Assembly: GCA_009823505.1 (NCBI GenBank)
Contig: VZQC01001600.1
Span: 270,447 to 334,446 of the forward strand
Source: Rhizomys pruinosus
Taxonomy: Eukaryota; Chordata; Mammalia; Rodentia; Spalacidae
DNA: 64,000 bases
Reading direction: 5' to 3'
Of the stretch, positions 33,309-44,701 are shown piece by piece. A program made the position numbers and the translations under genes. The notes under the pieces were generated by a model. That model saw only the letters and a program-made list of their open reading frames with translations. It searched no databases and was not told the DNA's origin. Within the stretch, counting starts at the first letter, position 1, and each line of letters opens with the position of its first letter.

Positions 33309-33427
33309 ATATCAAGAGTTTCAAGAACCATATTAGAGATGATGTCTGGACAAGTGATTTTTACCTCAACTTATAAAAAATGGCTAATCTTACATTTTGA
33401 GATCATTTAACATTTCTTAGCTTTTTA

Positions 33428-33670
33428 AAAATTTTTTTATTTTATTTTTATTTATTTCTTATTTTTATTTGGTCTGCATAAGGTTGTGCACCCAGTCGTG
33501 CAATGCCGCAGAGGTCAGAAGAGGGTGTCGGATTCCCCTGGGAACTGGAGTTCTCCTGGAATAGGAGTTTCAGACAGTTCTCGGCCGCCATGTGGGTGCT
33601 GGGACCGAACCCGGGTCCCTCTGTAAGAGTGGTCGGCCGCTCTTAACACTAGAGCCGAATCTCTCCAGCG
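33428..33670 (-). mobile_element. B2 SINE, fairly young
   Basis: 'gtcagaagagggtgtcggattcccctgggaactggagttctcctgga ... ctcggccgccatgtgggtgctgggaccgaacccgggtcc' with many CpGs retained. Confidence 0.95.
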
Positions 33671-33689
33671 CTTTAATCATTTTTTTTAA

Positions 33690-34005
33690 TCTGTGTGCAC
33701 ATGCATGTACATGGGCACATTTGTATTTATGAGTGTAGGATCATGCATATCACAGTGCCTGCTGAGGTCAGGGGGCAGCCTTGGGTGCCAGCCCCCACTT
33801 ACTTGTCTGATACAGACTAGGCAACCCATACACTCCTGGGTTCTGTCTCTACCTCCCGTCTCATCATAGGAGAATTGGAATTGACGTACTCTGCACTGTC
33901 CAACTTTACAAGATTTCAGAGGAGCTGAATTCAGGTCCTTGTGCTTGTCAGGCAAGATACTTACTTATTCCCTCATCAACCCGCTGAAGAACCATCTCCC
34001 TAGCC
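33690..34005 (-). mobile_element. B3 SINE
   Basis: 'cagtgcctgctgaggtcaggggg ... gtccttgtgcttgtcaggcaagatacttactt ... gaagaaccatctccctagcc'. Confidence 0.75.
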
Positions 34006-34576
34006 TCCCCTTGCTTCTGTGGCTTCTTCCCTCTATGAAATGATCTCGTCATTCTGGATCTTCCCAGGCTCAGTTCATTTTGAGTGCACTCAAGTAGATG
34101 CCACTGGCCTGACTCTGGCCTTCACTGTCTTTAGGAATTGTTCTTTTCTGGAAGTGGCTTAGACTATGCAAATTATGCTAAAATAATAAACTCTCAAAAT
34201 CTCACTGGCAACAGATAAGTGAACAGTTTCTTTTTCATTATGTGATCTAGTGGGTTTTTTTTTTTTTTTTTGGTTTTTTTTTTTTTTGTCTTTTTATTTT
34301 TTTGCCGAGGTGGAGACATTCTTCCAGGGATAGAAAAATAAGCTGATAGGAGCTGCCTTATGTCTTTTTTATTTCTTCCAATATATCATTCTTTCTTCTT
34401 TGTATGGGAATCCATGAGTTTAATTGGAATTATTTGCAAGAGCATGGGCAACTTACCAGTGGCTGCATCACTGAAGATGTCTCTCCATCCCAGAACAACG
34501 ATTAGCTCTTCATAAATTCTCCAAGGAGAGGGCATGGCTTTGTGGACGGCCCTCCCCTTAGAAAATAGCGTGACTA
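34006..34576. other. Plain sequence with a T-rich tract
   Basis: T-rich tract at 34255-34302, otherwise nothing recognised. Confidence 0.35.
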
Positions 34577-34825
34577 CGGGGCTGGAGAGATAGCCCCTAT
34601 GCGTTTAAGAGTCCGACTGCTGCTTGCAGAGGACCCAGGTTCGATTCCCAGCACCCACATGCGCTAAAGAACCCTCTGTAACTCCCAATCGCCAGGAGAA
34701 CCCAAGTTCCAGGGGAATCTGACAACCCTCTCCTGACCTCACGTGGCAATGGCACATGACACAGGTGCACAAACCTGCAATGCAGAGCAGTAAAACATTC
34801 ATACCATACAAAATATATAGAAAAT
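34577..34825 (+). mobile_element. B2 SINE
   Basis: 'ggggctggagagatagcccctatgcgtttaagagtccgactgctgcttgcagaggacccaggttcgattcccagcacccacatg'. Confidence 0.93.
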
Positions 34826-34829
34826 TAAA

Positions 34830-35152
34830 CTTGATTGAACATACAAGCCCCCCCTGCTGGATGGTGGGACCCATGAGCTGTGTGGGTTTGGGCACAACTG
34901 CTCACAAATTGGTTTTACATGAAGGATGCTTGTACTCACAAATTATCACTTATTGTTAAAAAAAAATGAAAACAAAACAAAACAAAAAAACAGAAAGATG
35001 CAGAAAAGTTACGGCATAATGTATGATCTGGGATGGGTAGGGGTGGGTTGGGGGGAAGGGAAGGGGATATATGCCTGAACTGAATTGGAAAATGATGTAT
35101 GAAATACACAAAGCATCAATAAAAATAAAAATTAAAATAAAAAAAAGAAATA
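34830..35152 (+). mobile_element. LINE-1 3' end, 5' truncated
   Basis: 'cttgattgaacatacaag ... catgaaggatgcttgtactcac ... cctgaactgaattggaaaatgatgtatgaaatacacaaagcatcaataaaa' plus A-rich tail. Confidence 0.88.
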
Positions 35153-36149
35153 GCTGATACATGCTGACTGACAGAAGCTTCCATAGCCAACATAATAAGG
35201 ACAAGAAAACATGAGGAAATGTATTCTCATTCCTGGTGAGCAACAGTATACACTGAGACCAGCTCAGAAGGGAGAACTTCTCAGTCAAGTAAGGACATGG
35301 GCAATGGAACCTGTTTATTTCTACAGCTAGTTTTCTATGTCATATGTATGCATACTGTAAGGCAAGTGTTTTGCTCATGTAACTATAATCTATTCCTAAG
35401 TAACCAAAGCAAACTGTGCTCTTTGCCTCAAATACTCAAGGTTCTTCTAAACCTGTCTTACAGCTACAATACTTGGAGACAGAACAGTCTGCATAGTAAA
35501 CCAACTCAACCTGCTCATCCTAAGGATATAGACAATAGTGTGATTACCACTACCTGAGGCATTCCCGTGGGAATGTTTATGCGGGCATGATTCCACTGAT
35601 AGGTCAGGAGCAGGTCTTCGTGTGTCTGCTGTTGTCTGATCTGATTTCCACAGATGTTCATCAGTCCTACTGAAGTCCACTATCCCAAGCCAACAAACTA
35701 CCCATGAACTCATTCCTGCCATTAAAAAGTCTCTTGCACCATGTACCTAAACATGAGTAGACTTAGAAGAGCAGTGAATCGTCCTAATGACAGTCATGGG
35801 CCCAGTGCTGCCTTTTGTACATAATGAAGTGCCCTTTATCTATCTCTGCCATCTAGCCTCAAATGCCATCACATGAAAATTACAGGCTCTGTAGTAAATA
35901 GCAAATTCACTTTAATAGTACTGAAGATAGGTGTAAGACACAGCTTCCATATCCTATGGGTTCTCTAATCAAAAAAGATTTCATAATATACATTCCCAAG
36001 TTATTTAGAACAAGACATATAAAAATCATGTACAGAAGGAAATACTTGAGTTGAGAGCTAAGGGTTTCTTTTTGATCCTGCTGTATATTGAGTTCTGCAA
36101 GGGTTAGAGAGCTCAATATTTAGCAGAACACTAAGTTTCATTATAATCA
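35153..36149. other. Plain sequence, nothing recognised
   Basis: About 1 kb; no gene or repeat recognised. Confidence 0.35.
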
Positions 36150-36397
36150 TAAAGATCACATACATGTGTAAGTGTATACTGGGGCCAGAGGTTAACATCT
36201 AGTGTCTTCATCAATTGCTTTCAACCTTATACTTTGAGACACTCACTGAACCTGTAACTCACAGACTTTGCTAAAATGGATGGCAAACAAGCCATCTGCC
36301 TCCCCACTGCTGGGATTACAGTCATGCTGGGTATCCCAACTCAGGAGACCTTGCCTGTACAGCAAGTGTTTTACTGACTGAACTATCTCCCCAGCCC
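36150..36397 (-). mobile_element. B3 SINE
   Basis: 'gtgtatactggggccagaggttaac ... tttgagacactcactgaacctgtaactcac ... tgactgaactatctccccagccc'. Confidence 0.82.
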
Positions 36398-37078
36398 AGA
36401 AATATACTCCTAACCATTGTGTTATACCTAAAACTCACAGATCTTTTTATATTACTAAGCATTGTAACTTGACAAATAAAACAAAAATGAAAAAGTTTTC
36501 ATTCTTTCAGTGGATTCACTTCAAAAGACTGTCTGTCTGTAAGTCCTCAAAGATAACATTATGAACTCAGTTTCCTTTGTGTAACCAACTAATATGTGAC
36601 TGTGTTAAGAGGCTACTCCAGAATTATGTCTCAGAGTATTATTCCAACCAAGCAGAATACTCAAGGAATCATAAAGGTGGCAATTTAGAAAGCCCTGGAG
36701 ATGATATATTCTCCAACTGAATCGGCAGAGTGGTTCATTATTCTCATGTAACCCACACAGGATGTGACTGCAGAGATTAGAATTGACAAATTATCTAGCT
36801 CACACCTATCTGCCTCTCAAGCTGGCTCCTCAACCCATATCCAATGGGAAAAACCTGCATTACCTGCCCATCTGCACATCTCTCTCTACTTGGTGTTAAA
36901 CTCTTCATCTTTCCTTTCATTTCTTGGTCATTACCACTTGGCTACAATTCATCTGTACCCTGAGAATCATCTTCTTCCAAGCCTACTGGGTATAAATGTC
37001 ATATGAAACAAACGGACTTTTCCCTTACCAGTAACCAGTAGCCAACATAAACATCTCAGAAATAACTTTTGATTTTTG
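36398..37078. other. Plain sequence, nothing recognised
   Basis: No gene or repeat recognised. Confidence 0.35.
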
Positions 37079-37268
37079 AAGGAGGGACTCATATAGTCCA
37101 GGATGGCCTGCAGCTTACTACATATCCAAGGATGACCTTGAATTCCTAGTTCTCCTTCCTCTATATTTCCATTGCTGAGATTATAGATACACATCACTCT
37201 AAGACATTTATAGGGATCAAAGCTTGTGCATGCTGCAGTAACACTGCCAACTGCACTACATCCCCCAC
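37079..37268 (-). mobile_element. B4 SINE
   Basis: 'ggactcatatagtccaggatggcctgcagcttactacatatccaaggatgaccttgaa ... ttgctgagattatagatacacatcac ... aactgcactacatcccc'. Confidence 0.72.
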
Positions 37269-38077
37269 CCCCCAGAAGGCCATCTCTTGCCCAATAAGAT
37301 GTTATTTCTGATAATGTCATTCAGTCTTGTACTTTCCTTATTAATAATCACATTTGTGTCTTGTGGGCTAAATTTCTAGATGAGAATGTGATCAAAACTC
37401 TAAGGATACAGGGCATCAAAATAAGTGTTCATTATTCCCTTGTCAGAGACTTTTGCAGTCCCTTCAGCCCTCAGTTCTCAAGATGCAAATAACTCACCTA
37501 ACATGATCCCCCAAAGTACTTTAGAAATGTCCAGTTCTGTGTATAGATGTTTCCATGAACACACAGGAGTAAACACTGGCGGTATCTTCGTGTAAGCATA
37601 ACAACCCGCTCTGCAATCCCCAGCAAAGACTTCCAATAGATTTTCTGTGTGGCCTACATCATCAATCACTGTGAAGACAGCATACACATAAAATCTATTG
37701 CACTTTAGTTCCCTGGACACCCAGGCCTAGCCTATTTCATGTACTTCAGCTTTTAGTGACAGTACTCCCCAAGAAGCCCACTCTTCCAGAGTTCCAGAAT
37801 CTTACTATCAAGAACTCTCCTGATAGCTCCCTGGCCAACCATTCTTCCTTTTCTCATTCTTTCCTTGTTCCAGTTGTTGATCCAACATTTATGACTGTCA
37901 AGGAATTCACATTTGATGGAGGTAAGAAATGAATTCAGTAAAGCAATCATTATGATAATATAGGAAGCTTTGGCAGGTATCCATGCCAGGGGTATACTTT
38001 ATTTTCCACCTCCCCAACAACAGAATAAAGAACCAATGTTTTGCAGAACTCAGGCAACCTCCTTTCCCTCCAGTAAA
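37269..38077. other. Plain sequence, nothing recognised
   Basis: No gene or repeat recognised. Confidence 0.35.
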
Positions 38078-38092
38078 TAGTCTTCCACTTTC

Positions 38093-38336
38093 TTTTTTTT
38101 TAATTTTATTTATTTCTGTATGTGTATGAATGTACTATCTGCATGCAGGTCTGTGCACCCGTGTCGTGCAATGCCGTGGAGGTCAGAAGAGGGTGTCGGA
38201 TTCCCCTGGAACTGGAGTTCTCCTGGAATTGGAGTTTCAGAAGGTTCTTGGCCGCCATGTGAGTGCTGGGGATCGAACTCGGGTCCTCTGTAAGAGTGGC
38301 TGGCACTCTTAACCAGTAGGCCATCTCTCCAGCCCC
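38093..38336 (-). mobile_element. B2 SINE with target-site duplication
   Basis: Young antisense B2 flanked by TAGTCTTCCACTTTC (38078-38092) and TAGTCTTCCACTCTC (38337-38351), 14/15 identical. Confidence 0.96.
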
Positions 38337-38505
38337 TAGTCTTCCACTCTCTTGAGAGCCAAACTAAAAGATGGATTTCTACCTTTGCATAACAATGTGG
38401 CTCAAAAAATCCAGCATTTTTTATGTTTTATAAGCTTGTTACAAGATGTTGTCTTATGCTCAGATTACCTTTATAAAACAAGTACCTTGTCAAAAATCCA
38501 AATTA

Positions 38506-38581
38506 AATGTGTATATTCCTAAGAGAAATCAAGTAGAGGAGACAATGTGTATATTCCTAAGAGAAATCAAGTAGAGGAGAC
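38506..38581. repeat. Perfect 38-bp tandem duplication
   Basis: AATGTGTATATTCCTAAGAG... occurs at 38506-38543 and immediately again at 38544-38581, identical over all 38 bases. Confidence 0.95.
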
Positions 38582-38849
38582 CATAGTTAAGCATATCCTA
38601 TTGTCTTTCATTGTAGGAAGAGCCTACAAACCAAAGGTAAAAGGATTATTTGTTCACATTCTGCACAAACATTTGGAGAGTGTCCTTGTAGTTCCCTTCA
38701 TGCTAGCCCTAGTGCTTCCTTATTCTTCAGCACTTCTCAGGAATGCTGCCTCTTTCCTCACTTCTCATCCTGATTTTCCCAAATATAATTAAAGTTAATA
38801 TCTATGTCCCTTCCATATTTATTTTTACTTTTTATTCTTTTTAAATTGT

Positions 38850-39150
38850 GTGCACATGTGTGAGTGTGATACATATGTGTGTGGGTTATATGTGAAGCCC
38901 ATTAGAAGAAGGTGTAAGTTGCCATGCCCTATCACTCAGCACTCTATTCATTTGAAACAGGGTCTCTCCCTGCACCCGGAGCTAGGTAGGTGGCAAGCAA
39001 ACTCCAATTATCCTCCTGTATCTACCTTCTCAACTGAGGTTACAAGCATGCATCATGGTGTCTAGCTTTTAATGTGCGTTCTAGGGATTTGAACTCAAAT
39101 CCTCATCTTTGTACAGCAAGCACTCTTATCTAGTATTGCCCTCTTTCGGT
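38850..39150 (-). mobile_element. B3 SINE, diverged
   Basis: 'gcacatgtgtgagtgtgatacatatg ... tgaaacagggtctctccctgcacccggagc ... gttctagggatttgaactcaaatcctc'. Confidence 0.7.
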
Positions 39151-39189
39151 CACCTTTCTAGATTTTCAGACATAGGAAACTTAGCTGTT

Positions 39190-39305
39190 ACAGGACAGTG
39201 GTTAAAGGGCTTGTTGCTCAAGTGTGAAGATCAGAGTCTGGATCTCCAGAAACCTATATAAATGCCGGTTGGATGTGACAGCTGGACTGTATTCCCAACT
39301 CCCTG

Positions 39306-39308
<3 letters not shown>
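39190..39308 (+). mobile_element. B3 SINE fragment
   Basis: 'acagtggttaaagggcttgttgctcaagtgtgaagatcagagtctggatctccagaaacc'; closely similar to the B3 at 40232. Confidence 0.75.

Positions 39309-39350
<42 letters not shown>
39309..39350. repeat. (CT)n microsatellite
   Basis: About 20 CT units. Confidence 0.97.
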
Positions 39351-39704
39351 GCCCTCTTTTAGAGGCATTAACCACTTTCCAGTTTTTGTCACAGTTCTGT
39401 ATTGTTTTGTTCCTATTAATTTGCCTATAACTGTGTCTAAGGATAAAATTATGTTTGGAATTCTTTCTATACTATGATACAATTTAGAGCACGTTACATA
39501 CATAGAGTACAATTCACATGTTGTATTAGTTCATTAAAATTAATTAAATTATCAAATAACAGCTGTTCATTGAGTTGGCCAATAAATAGGACACATTTAG
39601 TTTTGCTTATAGTAGTTTTGGCAGAATGATAGAAGGTATATCAGATTTCAAGGGGTCAGGCTGAATAACACGCCAGAAAATAGAAACAAGAAATATAAAC
39701 CAGT
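39351..39704. other. Plain sequence
   Basis: Nothing recognised. Confidence 0.3.
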
Positions 39705-40125
39705 GTTCTAGTTCATCTTCCATTGCTGTGACAAAACACTCTGACCAACACCAACTTGGGGAAGAAAGGGTTTATTCAGCTTACATCTCCTGGGTCACAG
39801 TTCATCACTTACAGTGCCCAAGGCAGGAACTCAGGGCAGGAACCTGGAAGCAGGAGCTGAAGCACAGGCCATGGAGGAATGCTGTTCATTTGCTTGCTCC
39901 TCTGGCTCATGCCCAGCCTACCTTCTTATACCATACACAACCACCTGCCCAGGGTGGCACCACTCATTGTGGGCTGGGCCCTTCCACACTGCTCGACCAT
40001 CAAGACAATACTCCACAGATGTGCCCACAGGCCAATCCAATGGAGCCAATTCCCCAATTGAGGCTCCCTCAACTCAGGTGTGTCAAGTTGACACTAAAGC
40101 TATCCAGCACAACCAGTAATGTTTT
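39705..40125 (+). mobile_element. Rodent hAT-like repeat (URR1-like), near complete
   Basis: 'agttcatcttccattgctgtgacaaaacac ... ggaagaaagggtttattcagcttac ... ggcaggaacctggaagcaggagctgaagc ... gtgtgtcaagttgacactaaagc'. The 166-codon frame at 39728-40228 lies within it and is not a gene. Confidence 0.7.
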
Positions 40126-40231
40126 ATTCCACATTTTTACACACCCCTGTCCTTCTTTATCACTGACATTACCATCTTCTGGTCTTCTTTCTAGATTTTC
40201 TGAGACATATGTTTCAAAACATAGTTAATAT

Positions 40232-40540
40232 GGGCTGAGGAGGTGACTCAAGGCTTGCTGCTCAAGTATGAGGATCAGAATCTGGATCTCAAAACCTATG
40301 TAAATGCTGGCTGGATGTGACAGCTGACCTGAAATCCCAGCTTCAGAAGCCAGCGACAGGGTTACCAGAGCTAGCTGTCTAGCAAGACTGCCTATATGGG
40401 CTCTGGGTTTGATTGAGTGACCCTCTACCAATGAACAAGGTAGAAGAGCAACTGAGCAAGATTCTTGACATCAACCTCTGGCCCCCACATGAGTGCACAC
40501 CCATGTGCACACATGCCTACACACATAAAATCATGCACAC
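40232..40540 (+). mobile_element. B3 SINE
   Basis: 'gggctgaggaggtgactcaaggcttgctgctcaag ... gggtttgattgagtgaccc ... catcaacctctggcccccacatgagtgcac'. Confidence 0.85.
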
Positions 40541-40607
40541 ACTCAGACACACAGACAGACAGGAACACATATAGCACCACCACCAAAAGCATAGTTGCAT
40601 GTGGTAT

Positions 40608-40752
40608 TATTGTTCTTGAGAAAGGGTCTCCCATAGCTCCAGCTGCCCTGGAACTCACTATATAGACAAGGCTTCCTCAATCTCACAGAGATCCACCTGC
40701 CTTTGCTTCCCAAGTACTGGCATTAAAGGAGTACACCACCACATCCAACATA
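40608..40752 (-). mobile_element. B1 SINE
   Basis: 'gttcttgagaaagggtctcccatagctccagctgccctggaactcactatatagacaagg ... attaaaggagtacaccaccac'. Confidence 0.92.
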
Positions 40753-41374
40753 AAAAATAGTGGAAAAAAGAAAAAAGAGAACTCAGGTGTAAAGAAGAAA
40801 ATAGGAAAATATTTGTGAAAAGTAATAGTATAATAATATATAAAACATGTTATTGTTAAATCACAAAGTCTGCAGAAAGTATTAAATTTTTTCTCCAAAA
40901 ATATTACAAATTTTTCTATTCTCTTCCCATAAATAGATGAGATGTGTGTTAGAATGGAAGCTGAGCAGCAGTAGTGCTACTGAGTTTAGAGAATATAAAC
41001 AGAAAGGGAGGGGATGTAACTTAGTGTAAGCTTGCCTACCACGCATGAGGCCTAAGGATCAATCCACACACATGCAGTGTCTGGAGTAGGAGTTACATCC
41101 ATGAAATTGTGTGTTTTCCCAAATATTAGACATAGGGTTTTTCTATAGTAGTTTTCTTTTACAATTTGAACATTTTTATATTTAGGACTCAAGCCAGTAC
41201 AGTGTTAACATTGCTTCTCTCTGGCTCCTAACATTTAAATGATGCAATGATATGGAATGAGAATGTTATGAAACAGGTTTTTCTTTTAAGGGACTTTGAA
41301 AGATTGTTTGAATCCCATGTTTCCAAGGCACAGACAACACTGACAATATTCATTTTTTAATTGAAAATTTCTTT
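40753..41374. other. Mostly plain sequence with an ID-like element
   Basis: An ID/tRNA-like head lies at 41007-41075 (ggaggggatgtaacttagtgtaagcttgcctaccacgcatgaggcc). Nothing else recognised. Confidence 0.45.
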
Positions 41375-42484
41375 TTTTAAATACTTTTATTGATGATTTG
41401 TGTATTTCATACATTATCTCTCAGCCCAATTTAGACACATTCCCCTCTCCCTGCCCCCCCACCCCAGTTCATGCCTTCTGCCATACATGTCTTGCATCTT
41501 TCTCTCAGTCTTTCCAAACCTTTTAACGGCAGAAGCTTGTTGTTTGGGGCAGAATTTAACTGTATCAGTCAGTCCTTTGACCCAGTCTTTCATGTTGTTG
41601 TTGTTCCCTCCTCTTTGTATTGTTTCAACATATGCCTATATAACTATCACATATATATCAAAATTATGACCTCTGAGAATAAACTGTATGTTAATTCCAA
41701 AGTATGTCTAAGCATTCACATTTTCCCCTTTAATTTTTTATTACTCTAATATATGAATATGTACCTTCCACCCATATACAGTAACTACAGAGCCTGAAAA
41801 TAAGTGGTAGGTCAATTCTAGAGCCCGTTAAGACATTCACATTATCCTTTCAGATAAAAAGAAACACAAAAATAATGTTGTTCAGTTTGCCTTTCAACTA
41901 GCGATTTGGTGTCAGCATCCACAAAGGAGGGTAACCATTTTTGGAATTCACATTTTCCCCTTTAATTTTACATTACTCTAAAGTATGCATACATACCCTC
42001 CCCCATATACCACAATTACAAAGTCTGAAAATAAGTGGTAGGTTAATTCTAGATCCCATTAAGTTATTCACATTATAATGGTACAGTTGCTTTCAGGTGA
42101 TACACACACACACACACACACACATTGCTAAATGCCTTAGTACTAGGTATTTGGTGCTAGCATCCATGAATAAGGGATACCATTTGTCATTTGTTTTGCA
42201 GGGACTGTGTTACTTCACTTAGCATAATGACTTCTAGTTCCAACCATTTACCTGCAAAGTTCATGATGCCATCTTTATTTACTGCTGCATAGAACTCCAT
42301 TGTATAAATGTACCACATATTCTGTATCCATTCATTGGTTGAGGGGCATTTGGGTTGATTCCAGTTCTTTGTTATTGTGAAAAGAGCTGCTGCAATAAAC
42401 ATGGATGTAGATGTATCTTTGTGGTAGAATGAGTCTTGTGGATATACACCCAGGAGTGGCATGACTGGGTCAGGTGATAGGCAT
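41375..42484 (-). mobile_element. LINE-1 3' part (ORF2 C terminus and 3' UTR), minus
   Basis: Read on the minus strand: ORF2 C terminus (PLLGVYPQDSFYHKDTSTSM ... WNQPKCPSTNEWIQNMWYI) at 42187-42484, then a 3' UTR with a 232-bp direct duplication, then the L1 terminal block to poly(T) at 41375. It joins head-to-head with the plus-strand L1 segment starting near 42485. Confidence 0.9.
41714..42178 (-). repeat. 232-bp direct duplication in the L1 3' UTR
   Basis: ATTCACATTTTCCCCTTTAA starts at 41714 and again at 41946. The two units stay alignable over their length (gaaaataagtggtaggt, catccac/gaa-aa-gg-ta-cattt), with clear divergence. Confidence 0.85.
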
Positions 42485-43356
42485 TTGGTGTCATGATCTT
42501 AGCCAGTATTATTGGGTCAATTCTACCCAAATTAATACACAGATTCAATGCAATCCCAATTAAAAGCCTAAAGAGTTTCTTCACAGACTTGGAAAAAAAT
42601 CCTTAAATTAATGTGGAAAAACAAAAGACCTAGAATAGCCAAAGCAACCCTGAGTGAAAAGTACAATACAGGGGGGATCTCTATACCATACATCAGACTA
42701 TATTACAAGGCTGTAGCCATCAAAACAGCCTGATACTGGAACAAAAATAGGCCCATAGACCAATGGAGCAAAATTGAAGATCCAAACTTTAGCACATACA
42801 ATTTCAGCCACCTCATATTTGACAAAGGGGCCAAAAAGACTCAATGGAGGAAAGACAGCATCTTCAGCAAATGGTGCTGGCAAAACTGGATCACCATTTG
42901 CAGAAGAATACAGTTAAATCCCTACCTCTTACCCTGTACAAAAATCAACTCCAAATGGAGCAAAGACCTCAACCTGAAACTCTGAAGGTGATACAAGAAA
43001 ACGTTGGCAGCAACCTACAAGACATTGATGTAAGAAAAGACTTTCTAAATCAAACAGCAGCTGCACAGGAAAAAAGGTCAACAGTTGACAAGTGGGACAT
43101 TATCAAACTCAAAAGCTTCTGTACAGCAAAAGATATAATCAATGAAGTGAAGAGAAAATTACAGAGTGGGAGGAAACCTTCACCAGTGATACATATGACA
43201 CAGCATTAACATCCAGAATATATAAAGTACTCAAAAAACAAAGACATCAGAAAATAAAGACCCACTCAAGAGATGGAATAAAGAGCTGAACAGAGACTTC
43301 AAAAGTGAGGAAATAAAGATGGCCGAGAAACATCTTAAAAAAGTGTTCCACATCAG
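42485..43356 (+). mobile_element. LINE-1 ORF2 segment, inverted 5' part
   Basis: Plus-strand ORF2 from 'ttctacccaaattaatacacagattcaatgcaatccc' through 'gacaaaggggccaaaaagactcaatggaggaaag' to 'catcttaaaaaagtgttccacatca'. Frames are broken. It is the inverted upstream portion of the L1 whose 3' part is 41375-42484. Confidence 0.9.
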
Positions 43357-43597
43357 ACTGAGAAGCTACTGGGATTTCAGCCTCTTCAGTGTATAGACTG
43401 CCATTGTCGGACTATCCAGGATGTATCATGGAGGCCAGTACAGGAAGATCAAGAGAGGACACATACTTACTGGACCTCATTTGGGCAACCATGGGAAGGA
43501 AAGACTCCAGTGTGGAGCACAAGAACAAGATTGATGATTGTTTGGGCTTGCCAAGGAGGAACCTTCAAACACTTAAGGAAAACATGACATCTTTTAG

Positions 43598-43599
43598 GA

Positions 43600-43647
<48 letters not shown>

Positions 43648-43650
43648 GAG
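43598..43650. repeat. (GAAA)n microsatellite
   Basis: About 12 GAAA units. Confidence 0.95.
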
Positions 43651-43781
43651 AAAAATACTCCATTCCGGTGAGTATTATATATATTGAAGCAATAAAGGTG
43701 GAGAGAACAACAAAGAAACTGGAAAAAAAAAACTGAATACAGTGAAGTGAATGAGTGAATGTCTCCCCCAAACATAAGCCT

Positions 43782-43785
<4 letters not shown>

Positions 43786-43833
<48 letters not shown>
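43786..43833. repeat. Poly(A), 48 bases
   Basis: The longest uninterrupted A run in the window; likely a young retroposon tail. Confidence 0.95.
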
Positions 43834-43835
<2 letters not shown>

Positions 43836-44057
43836 TTGAAAGACTCAGAAAAAGATGCAAGACCGGCAAAGTGCAGGACTCGGGTGGGGTCAGATATTAG
43901 GATACAAAGGGGCCTTTTACCCCAGCCCCCAGATAAAAAGGCACATGAGGCTTAAATCACGCCAGGAACATATTTTACTTCCATGTGAGATTACCACCAA
44001 GGCCCTCCTGCAAAGGCTGCCTGCAGACACATGTTGGAACAGAGCAGCATGCCAGGC

Positions 44058-44063
44058 AGAGAG

Positions 44064-44123
<60 letters not shown>
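44058..44123. repeat. (GA)n microsatellite
   Basis: About 32 GA units with one early break. Confidence 0.96.
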
Positions 44124-44125
<2 letters not shown>

Positions 44126-44320
44126 CTGGGGCCCACCCACTTATAGCTATGGGGCAGGGCCTCAGGTACAGAGGAAACAGTCAGAAGATTGACAGCCTCT
44201 GGAGGAAGTGGGCGTCTGTGTCCCTTGGGATTCTGGGAAGCCCAGACCTAACAGAGGGCATGGAAAGGGAAATGAGTCTAAATTGGATTGAGAAATGATG
44301 CACGATATATGGGAAAAGTT

Positions 44321-44432
44321 TAATAACTATAAAAAGGTGTTCCATAACATTAATAATTAAGTAAATGCAAATTAAAACCACTTTAACATATATCTTCTCA
44401 CTCTGATAAGACTGGTTAAGATTGTGGATTGA
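44321..44432 (+). mobile_element. LINE-1 ORF2 segment, continuation
   Basis: 'cattaataattaagtaaatgcaaattaaaaccacttt ... tctgataagactggttaagat' continues the ORF2 of 42485-43356. Confidence 0.8.
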
Positions 44433-44504
44433 AAATTTCTTATCCTAAGCCATGTGCTAAGTACTGGCAGTACAAAAGTGAGAGATGGAATCTTTCTCTT
44501 GTCC

Positions 44505-44698
44505 CTGGGGAGAAGGCTCAGTTGGTAAAGTGATTGCTGTCCAGAGCAATGAGAAAGCCTGTCTCGAAGGAGGAAGCAGTGTTCCTGAGGATGACACGTA
44601 AGGCTGTCCTCTGTCCCACCCTCATATCTACATATCCATGCTCGCGGATACACCCATATGCACAAATGAATGTGCACAAACATGCATATAAAATAACA
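44505..44698 (+). mobile_element. B3/B2-like SINE
   Basis: 'ggggagaaggctcagttggtaaagtgattgctg ... catgcatataaaataac'. Confidence 0.6.
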
Positions 44699-44701
44699 GT
44701 C

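Larger units (their letters stand above)
43357..44320. mobile_element. About 0.96-kb insertion splitting the L1; identity unclear
   Basis: The L1 sequence stops at 'aaaaagtgttccacatca' and resumes at 44321 with 'aaaaaggtgttccataaca', an apparent target-site duplication. The insert holds unknown sequence (43360-43597), (GAAA)n, a 48-A run at 43786-43833, and a tail that resembles an L1 3' end (gactcagaaaaagatgcaagacc ... gggaaatgagtctaaattggatt). Confidence 0.55.

Noticed and set aside
39728..40228. 166-codon open frame, the longest in the window
   Set aside because: It lies almost wholly within a hAT-like repeat, has overlapping frames and no recognisable domain.
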